64,000 nt of DNA, taken from contig CAVOUJ010000023.1 of assembly GCA_963699535.1 (NCBI GenBank), forward strand, positions 124,001 through 188,000. Direction: 5' to 3'. This document shows positions 25,401 through 32,809 of the stretch, piece after piece (position 1 is the first letter of the stretch; the number at the start of each line of letters is the position of its first letter). The notes under the pieces are model-generated. The model was not told where the DNA came from, searched no databases, and worked only from the letters and a program-made list of their open reading frames with translations. Position numbers and translations under genes: made by a program. The stretch comes from VBDM01 sp963699535 (GTDB lineage: Bacteria > Pseudomonadota > Gammaproteobacteria > Burkholderiales > SG8-39).

Positions 25401-25604
25401 GCCGCGGCGCGCGCCAAGCCCATCGCGCTCACCGGCCTGGCGGCCATGCTCGGCGCGATGTTCATCCTCGACGACCCCATCTTCAACGGGCTGGCGATCT
25501 CGCTCATCTTCGGCATCCTCGTCTCGACCGTGCTGACGCTGGTGGTGATCCCGGTGCTTTACTACGCCGCCTACCGCGCATACCCGCGCATTGCACACCC
25601 CTGA
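22440..25604 (+). CDS. RND efflux permease (AcrB/HAE-type), with a local double frameshift
   Basis: Inner-membrane proton-driven exporter of 1054 residues with twelve expected membrane segments and two large periplasmic loops. The proton-relay pair DD lies in SIGILVDDAIVVVENIH (about residue 410), and the last helices include MIGMIALAGIIVRNSILLVD. At about 24361-24432 the in-frame translation is nonsense for some 24 residues, while the neighbouring frame reads SRKSHDIAQGVRPRLEEIG, the sequence expected of the pore domain. A two-base gain (GC) followed by a one-base gain explains this, so the real protein is probably normal. TTG at 22440 is the likely start, 2 bases after the adaptor stop. The substrate is unknown. 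Confidence 0.92.
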   Translation: MGVSGRIARFFQASQLTPLLALVAFLLGLFAVAVTPREEEPQINVTMANVLVPFPGASARDVETLVATPAEQVLAQMTGIEHVYSVSRPGIAVLTVQFKVGVPHTEALVRLYNTVNSNRDWVSPNLGIGEPVVKPKGIDDVPVVTLTLWSEDQEAGAYELERAAHAAEVELKRVAGTREVQTLGGPGRALRVLMDVDRMNAHGIAPLDLRNALQIANVSLPAGSIVRDNREVLVETNNYLESAEDVASLVVGAHDGRPVYMSDVAQVFDGPPQPARYVWTGTAKGEHPAVTLQVTKKPGENAVDVAERVVARAAELHGSVIPDDVRVNMTRNYGATANDKAQQLIKKLLFATLSVIVLVFATLGWREALIVGIAVMLTLATTLFASWAWGFTLNRVSLFALIFSIGILVDDAIVVVENIHRRRALESGPLTGIIPDAVDEVGGPTILATFTVIAALLPMAFVSGLMGPYMSPIPINASMGMLISLAIAFTVTPWLALKFFRAQHHAKESDRLERLSRRILGPFVASARRRHQMLYAILGLILASVSLVGVKLVVLKMLPFDNKSEFQVVVDMPAGTPLEMTAAALGEMGAHLATVPEVTDYQAYAGLSAPINFNGLVRQYYLRAIPEHGDLQVNLVAKGERAAARATTSRRACARVSRRSAGRWGANVKVVEVPPGPPVLSPIVAEVYGPDEAGRIRTAKKVREAFAATADIVGIDDSVADAAPRIQLRVDQGKAALAGVARREVVETLRMGLAGADITTLHDGQSKYEVPVTVALPAERQGELDEILKLAVRTPAGALVPLAELVTPLASDRDRPMYHKDLLPVVYVFADQAGHVDSPLYGMFAARGKLTGAALEDGGTLGEYFIRQPSDPYRQYSVKWDGEWQVTYETFRDMGLAYAVGLILIYLLVVAQFRSYLVPLIIMAPIPLTVIGVMPGHALLGANFTATSMIGMIALAGIIVRNSILLVDFVNLKIEEGMPLEEAVIQSAAARAKPIALTGLAAMLGAMFILDDPIFNGLAISLIFGILVSTVLTLVVIPVLYYAAYRAYPRIAHP

Positions 25605-25762
25605 ACCACGAACCCGGGAACGGGGTGATCGGTCTTCCTGGCGAGGACGGGGGTCCTGAATCGTTGTGGAGAACCCGCCCCGTATACAATCCCTCGCACG
25701 CCCGCTGTCAGCAAATCGGTCCCGCACCGACCAAGCGGCAAACCCGAGAGAGGAACTCACTT

Positions 25763-26374
25763 ATGTTTGCTCGATTGCTTGTTCTGCCCATTTGGCTCTC
25801 CGCCATCGTGGCTCCGGCCGTGCTTGCCCAAGGCCAGCCGGCCGGACTCGCAAAGGCCACTTTCGCCGCCGGCTGCTTCTGGTGCACCGAGGAAGCCATG
25901 GACAAGGTGCCCGGGGTCATCTCGACCACCTCCGGCTACATGGGAGGAACCAGGAAGAACCCGACCTACGAGGAGGTCTCAGCCGGGGCGACCGGCCACG
26001 CGGAGGTCGTCCAGGTCGTGTACGACCCGAAGAAGGTGAGCTACGAGCGCCTGCTCGAGCAGTTCTGGCTGAACCACGATCCCACCGTCAAGGACCGGCA
26101 GTTCTGCGACGTCGGCTCGCAATACCGGCCTTCGATCTTCTGGCACGACGAGGAGCAGAAGCGTCTCGCCGAGGCCTCGAAGGCGAAATGGGAAAAGGAA
26201 AAGCCCTTCAAGCAGCCGATCGTCACGCCGATCGTCAAGGCGGGTGAGTTCTGGCCGGCGGAGGACTACCATCAGGATTACTACAAGAAGAATCCCGTGC
26301 GCTATAAGTTCTACGCGACCGGCTGCGGGCGCTACGCGCGCCTGCACGAGTTGTGGGGCAATCTGAGGAAATAG
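25763..26374 (+). CDS. msrA: Peptide-methionine (S)-S-oxide reductase MsrA, exported
   Basis: Reduces the S epimer of methionine sulfoxide in proteins. The 203-residue precursor starts with a signal peptide (residues 1-23, cleavage after VLAQ or nearby), so the enzyme acts in the periplasm. The catalytic motif is AAGCFWCTEE with C38 and recycling C41. GYMGGTRKNPTYEEVSAGATGHAE and the C-terminal EDYHQDYYKKNP are diagnostic. The ATG at 25763 is preceded by AGAGGAA and follows a 158-base gap after the RND gene, so it may have its own promoter. Placed beside trxC and an RND pump it fits an envelope redox-stress theme; the electron donor across the membrane is not encoded here. Confidence 0.93.
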   Translation: MFARLLVLPIWLSAIVAPAVLAQGQPAGLAKATFAAGCFWCTEEAMDKVPGVISTTSGYMGGTRKNPTYEEVSAGATGHAEVVQVVYDPKKVSYERLLEQFWLNHDPTVKDRQFCDVGSQYRPSIFWHDEEQKRLAEASKAKWEKEKPFKQPIVTPIVKAGEFWPAEDYHQDYYKKNPVRYKFYATGCGRYARLHELWGNLRK

Positions 26375-26406
26375 ACGAGCGTCTCCCGCGCCCGTCCGGC
26401 TGGCGA

Positions 26407-28353
26407 ATGCCGGTCCCTTTCTCCAAGATCCTGATCGCCAACCGCGGCGAGATCGCCGTCCGGGTGGCGAAGACTGCTCGCCGCATGGGTATACGCACCG
26501 TCGCCGTATATTCCGACGCCGACGCGCAATCGCTCCACGTCGCGCTGGCTGACGAAGCCTTGCTCATCGGTGGTCCTGCGGCGCGGGACAGCTATCTAGC
26601 GGGCGAGCGCGTCGTCGAGGCCGCGAGGCGCTCGGGCGCCTCGGCCATCCATCCGGGCTACGGTTTCCTCTCCGAGAATGCACAGTTCGCGGAAAGTTGC
26701 GAGCGCGCCGGCATCGTGTTCATCGGCCCGCCCCCCGAAGCGATTCGCGCCATGGGCGACAAGTCTGCTGCTAAATCAATCATGGAAAGAGCCGGCGTGC
26801 CCGTCGTGCCCGGTTTTCACGGGAGCGACCAAGACCCGGACACGCTGCTGCGGCAAGCCAGGCAGATCGGATTTCCCGTTCTCATCAAGGCCTCCGCCGG
26901 CGGCGGCGGCAAGGGCATGCGCGTGGTCGAGCGCGCGGAAGAGTTCGCTGCGGCGCTCGCCGCCTGCAGGCGCGAAGCGGCCTCCGCGTTCGGGGACGAG
27001 CGCGCGCTCCTGGAAAAGTATCTCGACCGCCCGCGTCACATCGAGATCCAGGTCTTCGCCGACCGGCACGGCGGATGCATCCACCTCTTCGAGCGCGACT
27101 GCTCGGTCCAGAGGCGCCATCAAAAAGTCATCGAGGAAGCGCCCGCTCCACGGATGAGCAATGCGCTTCGGAGCGAGATGGGCGAGGCCGCGATCGCGGC
27201 GGCAAGAGCCGTGGGCTATACCGGCGCCGGCACGATCGAGTTCCTTGTCGATCGCAAGGGTCGTTTCTATTTCATGGAGATGAACACTCGGCTCCAGGTC
27301 GAGCATCCCGTGACGGAGATGATCACCGGCCTTGACCTCGTCGAATGGCAGATCCGCGTCGCCGCGGGAGAAAGGCTGCCGCTTGCGCAGAAGGCCCTGC
27401 ACATCGACGGGCATGCGATCGAGGCGCGCGTCTATGCCGAGGACCCGAGCCGGAATTTCCTGCCGAGCCCCGGCCGTATTGCGCACCTCGCGCTGCCCGC
27501 GCAGTCCCGCCATGTGCGCGTGGACACGGGCGTGCGGGCCGGCGACGCGATCACGGCCTACTACGATCCCCTGATCGCCAAGCTCGTCGTCTGGGATCGC
27601 GACCGCGGGACGGCCATCGAGCGCCTGCGTGAGGCCCTCGGAGAATTCGAGATCGCGGGCCTCGCCTGCAATCTCGGGCTTCTCTTCCGGCTTGTTCACA
27701 ATCGCGACTTTGTCGCGGGCGACCTCGACACGGGGCTCATCGAGCGTCATCGCGAGGACCTTCTGGCCGCACCCGAGGTGGGCGACGAGGCGCTCGCGCT
27801 TGCGAGCCTCGCGGCAATTTCCCCCGACGGCGCGCCCGGCGACCGGAATTCGCCTTGGAACCTGGCAGACGCCTGGCGCTTGAACCAGGATTATCATCGC
27901 AGCTTGGTGTTTCACGAAGGCGAACGCGAATTTACGGTCGCCGCGCGGCGGCGAGGCTCGGGATTCGAGCTCGAGCTCGGCGGCAAGAGGCTGTCGGTCA
28001 CGCGCTCGAGCGCCGTGCGCGGCAGGCGCGCGCTGCGCCTGGGGCACAGATTCGAAGTGTTCCTGCCCGGGAAGCGCCATAGCCTGCGGCTGCACGACCC
28101 GCTCGCGCGGGAGACGGAAACCCAGACGCACGCCGGCGACTTTGCCGCACCTATGCCCGGCAGGATCACCGCGATTCTCGTCGAGGAAGGGGCGCATGTG
28201 GAGAAAGGAGCGACGCTGATGGTCCTGGAGGCGATGAAGATGGAGCACGCAATCAAGGCGCCGAACAGAGGAAAGGTCGGGCGAATACGCTATCGTGTCG
28301 GCGAGCAGGTCGCCGAAGGGGCCGAACTGATCGACTTCGAGGCGGAGACATGA
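26407..28353 (+). CDS. liuD: 3-methylcrotonyl-CoA carboxylase, alpha (biotin-containing) subunit
   Basis: ATP-dependent biotin carboxylase subunit, 648 residues. It has the biotin carboxylase domain (FSKILIANRGEIAVRV at the start, IKASAGGGGKGMRVV for ATP, HIEIQVFADRHGG, and MNTRLQVEHPVTE), a central BT domain, and the C-terminal biotinyl domain with VLEAMKMEHAIKAP carrying the biotinylated Lys. With LiuB it carboxylates 3-methylcrotonyl-CoA. The ATG at 26407 gives the canonical N-terminus; the frame extends upstream into msrA. It starts 32 bases after msrA. The partner liuB is 7.8 kb upstream, so the complex is encoded in two blocks. Confidence 0.95.
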   Translation: MPVPFSKILIANRGEIAVRVAKTARRMGIRTVAVYSDADAQSLHVALADEALLIGGPAARDSYLAGERVVEAARRSGASAIHPGYGFLSENAQFAESCERAGIVFIGPPPEAIRAMGDKSAAKSIMERAGVPVVPGFHGSDQDPDTLLRQARQIGFPVLIKASAGGGGKGMRVVERAEEFAAALAACRREAASAFGDERALLEKYLDRPRHIEIQVFADRHGGCIHLFERDCSVQRRHQKVIEEAPAPRMSNALRSEMGEAAIAAARAVGYTGAGTIEFLVDRKGRFYFMEMNTRLQVEHPVTEMITGLDLVEWQIRVAAGERLPLAQKALHIDGHAIEARVYAEDPSRNFLPSPGRIAHLALPAQSRHVRVDTGVRAGDAITAYYDPLIAKLVVWDRDRGTAIERLREALGEFEIAGLACNLGLLFRLVHNRDFVAGDLDTGLIERHREDLLAAPEVGDEALALASLAAISPDGAPGDRNSPWNLADAWRLNQDYHRSLVFHEGEREFTVAARRRGSGFELELGGKRLSVTRSSAVRGRRALRLGHRFEVFLPGKRHSLRLHDPLARETETQTHAGDFAAPMPGRITAILVEEGAHVEKGATLMVLEAMKMEHAIKAPNRGKVGRIRYRVGEQVAEGAELIDFEAET

Positions 28354-28459
28354 GCAGGGAGCAGGGGCCCCGCCGCGCGGGGATGCGACCGCCCGCGAAT
28401 GGCTCCGGACGCCGACACCATGTTGCTGAGTCTTGTAGGGTGGTAACGGAGGTAGAGGC

Positions 28460-29368
28460 ATGAGCCTTCCACGCAAGGTGAAGATCGTCGAGGTGGGTCC
28501 CCGCGACGGCCTGCAAAACGAGCCGAAGAATGTTCCCGCCGCGGTGAAGATCGAGCTCGTCCGCCAGCTCGTCGATGCGGGACTGCGCTCGATCGAGGCG
28601 ACGTCTTTCGTTTCGCCCAAGTGGGTGCCGCAGATGGCCGATTCAGCGGAGGTCATGGCGGGGGTCGAAAGAAAATCCGGAGTTGCCTACCCGGTGCTTG
28701 TTCCGAACATGCAAGGCTTCGAGGCCGCGCGCGCGGCGGGGGCGGACGAGATCGAGGTGTTCGGAGCGGCCTCGGAGACCTTCAGCCGCAAGAACATCAA
28801 CTGCAGCATCGCCGAGAGCCTCGAGCGCTTCGCCCCGGTGGTCGAGGCCGCGCGGGCGGAGAAAATGCGCGTGCGCGGCGCGGTCTCCTGTGCCGTGGGC
28901 TGTCCTTACGAAGGCGAGGTGAAGCCCAAGGCCGTCGCCGCGCTCGCGGAGGAGCTCCACGAGATGGGCTGCTACGAGATCTCGCTTGCCGACACCATAG
29001 GCGTGGGAACGCCCGGGAAAGTCCGCGCGATGATCGAGGCGGTCGCGAGGAAGGTCCCGATCGGCAAACTCGCGGGTCATTACCACGATACCTACGGGCA
29101 GGCGCTTGCCAACATCTACGCGTCGCTCGAGTCGGGAGTGAAGACCTTCGACAGCTCGGTCGCGGGGCTGGGCGGCTGCCCCTACGCGAAGGGCGCGACC
29201 GGCAACGTCGCGACCGAGGACGTGGTGTACATGTTCGACGGCCTGGGCATAGAGACGGGCGTCGATCTCGAGAAGCTGTTCCGCGCCGGGCAGTTCATCT
29301 GCATGGAGCTCGGCCGCGAGCCGGCGTCGAGGGTGGCGCGGGCGCTCGCGGCCAAGATGAAGGCATGA
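28460..29368 (+). CDS. liuE: Hydroxymethylglutaryl-CoA lyase
   Basis: Cleaves HMG-CoA to acetoacetate and acetyl-CoA, the last specific step of leucine degradation. The 302-residue TIM-barrel enzyme has VKIVEVGPRDGLQNE with the catalytic Arg-Asp pair, HYHDTYGQALANIYASLE with metal ligands, and the catalytic-loop Cys in GLGGCPYAKGATGNVATEDV. GGAGG lies 9 bases before the ATG at 28460, 106 bases after liuD. The stop overlaps the DUF1289 start (ATGA). Confidence 0.96.
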   Translation: MSLPRKVKIVEVGPRDGLQNEPKNVPAAVKIELVRQLVDAGLRSIEATSFVSPKWVPQMADSAEVMAGVERKSGVAYPVLVPNMQGFEAARAAGADEIEVFGAASETFSRKNINCSIAESLERFAPVVEAARAEKMRVRGAVSCAVGCPYEGEVKPKAVAALAEELHEMGCYEISLADTIGVGTPGKVRAMIEAVARKVPIGKLAGHYHDTYGQALANIYASLESGVKTFDSSVAGLGGCPYAKGATGNVATEDVVYMFDGLGIETGVDLEKLFRAGQFICMELGREPASRVARALAAKMKA

Positions 29369-29553
29369 ACGAAGGCGTCATACTGCAGCAGGGCGAGGTC
29401 GCGTCGCCCTGCATCAACGTCTGCAAGATGAACCCCGAGACCGCCCTTTGCGAGGGCTGCTACCGGACGCTCGATGAGATCGCGTCCTGGGCGGCTTTCA
29501 GCGACGAGGAGAAACGCGCGGTCCTCGCGCAGCTTCCGGCGAGGCGAGCCTGA
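29365..29553 (+). CDS. DUF1289 domain protein
   Basis: A 62-residue protein with the DUF1289 pattern SPCINVCKMNPETALCEGCY followed by TLDEIASWAAFSDEEKRAVL. Four cysteines (CxxxC...CxxC) probably bind a metal. The family is widespread in proteobacteria, often next to catabolic dehydrogenases, and has no proven function. It overlaps liuE by 4 bases (ATGA) and runs straight into the following metallo-hydrolase gene. Confidence 0.88.
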   Translation: MNEGVILQQGEVASPCINVCKMNPETALCEGCYRTLDEIASWAAFSDEEKRAVLAQLPARRA

Positions 29554-30464
29554 AACTGCCCGAAAGCGTCCGGGTCATCGAGCGCGGCTGGCTCTCGGCC
29601 AACAACATCGTGCTGCACGGGAGTAGCGACGCCGTCGTGGTCGATTCCGGCTACGGCGCGCACGCGCCGCAGACCCTCGCCCTCATCGAGCGCGCCCTTG
29701 CGGGAAAAAGCTCTCGCGCCTGGTCAACACCCACTGCCATTCCGACCACATGGGCGGGAACGCGGCGATCCAGAAGAAATACGCTTGCCCGACCAGCATC
29801 CCGGAAGGCGAGGCGCCGCTCATCGACAAGTGGGACGAGCAGGCCCTGATCCTCGCGATCGCCGACCAGCGCGCCGAGCGCTTCCGCTACGACGACACGT
29901 TTCGCGACGGCGACACGCTGGAGATGGGCGGGCTCGAACTGGCGGGTGATCGCCGCGCCTGGGCACGATACCCATGCCGTGATGTTTCACTCGCCCGAAG
30001 CGCGGGTCCTCATTTCCGGCGATGCGCTCTGGGAGAACGGTTTCGGCGTGGTTTTCCCGCAGCTCTTCGGCCGCCAGACGGCACTCGCCGAGACACGCGC
30101 GACCCTCGACTCGATAAGTCGGCTCAAGGTCGACGTCGTAATACCCGGCCACGGCCGGCCCTTCGCGGAGGTCGGCGCGGCGCTCGAGCGCGCGTTCTTC
30201 CGGCTGGAAGGCTACGAGGAGGACATCACGCGGCTTGCGCGCCACTGTGCCAAGGTGATGCTTTCCTTTTCGCTGCTGGAGAAGCACTCGATGCCACTCC
30301 AGGGCCTGCCCGGCTACCTTGCGCGCGTGCCCATCCTCGCCGAACTCAACTCGCGCTACCTGCGCATGACGCCCGCGGCAATGGCGGAGTGGCTCATCAG
30401 CGAGCTCGAACGCGCGGGCGCGGCGAGGCGGGAGAATGGTCTGCTCGTGGCGAGGGGGGAGTGA
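29550..30464 (+). CDS. MBL-fold metallo-hydrolase, two frameshifts
   Basis: Metallo-beta-lactamase-fold enzyme read in three pieces: VRVIERGWLSANNIVLHG in the first frame, LVNTHCHSDHMGGN (metal motif HxHxDH) in the second, and VIAAPGHDTHAVMFH with ISGDALWENGFGVVFPQL in the third. The first shift lies in the AAAAA run at about 29704-29708; the second, near 29938, is one extra base. Joined, the product is about 305 residues, a normal size. No ATG, GTG or TTG start is visible before VRVIERGW in that frame, so the start at 29550 is approximate and another error may lie there. It follows liuE-DUF1289 closely. The substrate is unknown, perhaps a glyoxalase-II-like thioester. Confidence 0.8.
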
Positions 30465-30501
30465 GGCCGCGACCCGTCGTCAGGTCGAGGCGTCCAGCTT
30501 G

Positions 30502-31743
30502 TCATTCCGCAGGTTGCGGCGTGTGACGCCGCACGGCCAGCAAGCCGGTTGCAGCTACCGCCGTGAAGACTGCACCGGCCAGAAACGTGGCCGACGCCCC
30601 GAAGGCGGTCCATAGTGAACCCGCTATGACGCTTGCGAGCAGCAGCGAGACGCCGCTCACAAGATTGAATATCCCGAAACCCGTGCCGACCAGTTCGGCG
30701 GGAGCGGTGTCCGCTACGAGCTTCGACAGCAGGCCCTGCGTAAAAGCCATGTGCAACCCCCACAGCGCGGCCCCAGCGAACACGATCAGCGACGATGTGG
30801 CAAAGGCAAGCACGACATCCGCGGCGATCAACAGAACCAGCCCCAGGAACAACAACGTGCGAGCGCTGACGCGGTCGGCGGCGACCCCAGCGGGATAGGC
30901 GGCTCCGGCGTAGAGGACGTTCATCACGATCATCACAAGCGGCACGTAGCTTAGATCGAGTCCGACGTCCTGGGCGCGCAACACCAGAAACGCCTCGCTG
31001 AAGCGTGCCAGCGTAAAGACGGCTCCCAACAGGACGACAAGCCAGTAACGCAACGGGAGGCGCTTGGCATCGACAATCGTGAGCGGCTTCCTGGCCGGGC
31101 CGTCCGCGTGCATGCACTCTGGCTCGCGGACATAGACAAGCAGCAACGCCACCGTGATGAAAGCGGGTAACACTGCGAACCACATTACCGTTCTGATGTC
31201 GTTCGCAAACCAGATCATGAGCGCGACTGCCAGCAGCGGACCGGTCAGCGCGCCCACCGAATCGAGCGCCTGGCGAAGTCCGTAGGCGGCGCCCCGCAAT
31301 TGTGGTGGCGCGAGGTCGGCCACCAGCGCGTCGCGTGGCGCGCCGCGGATACCTTTGCCGACGCGATCGATGAAACGTGCCGCGAATACCCAACTGACCG
31401 AGGTGGCCAACGGGAAAATCGGTTTGGTGAACGCGGCGAGCGCATAACCGAGAACCAGCAGGAACTTGCGCTTCCGGAAGTAATCGCTGAGAGTGCCCGA
31501 AAAAACTTTTGTGATGGCGGCGGTAGCTTCCGCGACGCCCTCGATGATGCCGACCGTGACCATGGACGCACCGAGGACCGTGACCATGAATATCGGCAGC
31601 AGGCTGTGGATCAGCTCCGAAGAGATGTCCATGAACAGCGAGCCGAATCCCAGTACCCAAATGCCTGTGGGCAAAGCTCGCCATGCCGCCGGCGTCACAC
31701 TGGGCGACCGGGGACTATTTGAAGGTGCGATCACCTTCCGCAA
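30502..31743 (-). CDS. MFS transporter
   Basis: A 413-residue major facilitator superfamily protein with about twelve membrane segments. It carries the loop 2-3 motif GTLSDYFRKRK, then AARFIDRVGKGIRGAPRDALVAD, which is characteristic of a proteobacterial MFS subgroup with unknown substrates, and a second-half repeat GVAADRVSARTLLFLG. It is the last gene of the long minus-strand array and begins 63 bases after the signal peptidase gene. The longest frame starts with a TTG at 31743; GTG at 31734 is as likely. It converges with the metallo-hydrolase gene. Export of a catabolic intermediate is one possibility, not shown. Confidence 0.87.
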   Translation of the reverse strand: MRKVIAPSNSPRSPSVTPAAWRALPTGIWVLGFGSLFMDISSELIHSLLPIFMVTVLGASMVTVGIIEGVAEATAAITKVFSGTLSDYFRKRKFLLVLGYALAAFTKPIFPLATSVSWVFAARFIDRVGKGIRGAPRDALVADLAPPQLRGAAYGLRQALDSVGALTGPLLAVALMIWFANDIRTVMWFAVLPAFITVALLLVYVREPECMHADGPARKPLTIVDAKRLPLRYWLVVLLGAVFTLARFSEAFLVLRAQDVGLDLSYVPLVMIVMNVLYAGAAYPAGVAADRVSARTLLFLGLVLLIAADVVLAFATSSLIVFAGAALWGLHMAFTQGLLSKLVADTAPAELVGTGFGIFNLVSGVSLLLASVIAGSLWTAFGASATFLAGAVFTAVAATGLLAVRRHTPQPAE

Positions 31744-31806
31744 TTGCTCGAAATGCGACGACGCGGGAGGTTCGTATCCTGGATGTGCGCAAGGCCAGTT
31801 CCCCAG

Positions 31807-32733
31807 TTATTGGAGAATGTACTGCACCTTGCCGAGGATATTTCTTGCGGGGACAAACCCCCAGATTCGGCTATCGCTGCTGTTGTCGCGGTTATCACCC
31901 AAGACAAAGTAATGGCCCTCGGGTACCTGGCAATGCACGCCTTCCGTGGTGTACGCACAACGTTCGTCGAAAGGAAACGCTTTCACGGGAGGTATGGCAG
32001 CGGGCGCCTCTGCGTCGATGAGGATGGAGTACTCCCGGTCGCCGAGTCGCTCCAGGTATTGAAGGGAGCGTAACGGGCGGTCCGTGTGTACGTAATCATC
32101 GATTCGCCTGCGCGGTGCCTCTTGTTCGTTAACCCTGAGACGCTTGTTGTGGTACGAGATCCTGTCGCCCGGAAGACCGACGGCCCGCTGAGCATACGTC
32201 AGGCCAGTATCTCGCGGGTACTCGAAGACGATGATGTCTCCCCTTTGCACCTCAGACGACATGGCGGTCCTCATGAAGTGAATTCCGTATGTTCCGTAGT
32301 TGCCATACCCCCACTTCTTCACGATCAGATGGGCACGAGGCTCAATGGATGGAGTCATCGATCCAGATGGAAAGCGCAACGGTTCGAAAAGGAAAGCGCG
32401 AGTTCCAAGCGCCAGCGCCGCAAACGCGGCAACTATTCCGCCCAGGCCATACCAACGGCTGTACCAAGGGCGCCTGAGCACCCTGGAGTCGCGGGCGAGG
32501 CGATACGCATGGATCGCGCAAATGATCGAGACGAGAACGGCGGCAGCATTACCGATCATCTCCCTGTCGCGAAGTACAAACATGTTGCCCAGCACGATGA
32601 TCAGCGCGATCGCAAAATACACTGCAGCCCAGCCGGGTCGAGCGACGTACAGCATTCCCGCAGGCTGGATGAGCAGCCCAAGCAAAGCCGCAGTCCGCTT
32701 CCTCGGCTTGCGGTACATTTCGGTGGATTCCAT
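31807..32733 (-). CDS. Signal peptidase I-like protein lacking the catalytic lysine
   Basis: Type I signal peptidase fold of 308 residues. The N-terminal part (about 15-115) has several membrane segments, longer than in minimal enzymes. The catalytic domain has the serine box FPSGSMTPSI (S125) and box E VLGDNRDNSSDSR. Box D, which carries the general-base Lys in active enzymes as KRxxGxPGD, reads YAQRAVGLPGD here: Gln-182, codon CAG at 32188-32190, replaces the Lys, with normal spacing from the Ser. On family knowledge this should abolish Ser-Lys catalysis. It is probably a second, specialised or inactive paralogue. It lies between an exported methyltransferase and an MFS gene on the same strand. 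Confidence 0.85.
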   Translation of the reverse strand: MESTEMYRKPRKRTAALLGLLIQPAGMLYVARPGWAAVYFAIALIIVLGNMFVLRDREMIGNAAAVLVSIICAIHAYRLARDSRVLRRPWYSRWYGLGGIVAAFAALALGTRAFLFEPLRFPSGSMTPSIEPRAHLIVKKWGYGNYGTYGIHFMRTAMSSEVQRGDIIVFEYPRDTGLTYAQRAVGLPGDRISYHNKRLRVNEQEAPRRRIDDYVHTDRPLRSLQYLERLGDREYSILIDAEAPAAIPPVKAFPFDERCAYTTEGVHCQVPEGHYFVLGDNRDNSSDSRIWGFVPARNILGKVQYILQ

Positions 32734-32809
32734 CGAAGCCGTTCCGGTCCCAGGTCAATGCATTCCGTCAGCTCTGAGTAACGCGTCGGCCGCGGCGGCG
32801 GTACAACGC

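Noticed and set aside
19880..26374. Horizontally acquired island between liuC and liuD
   Set aside because: No integrase, tRNA, direct repeats or clear base-composition break was seen at either edge; rearrangement is possible but transfer is not supported.
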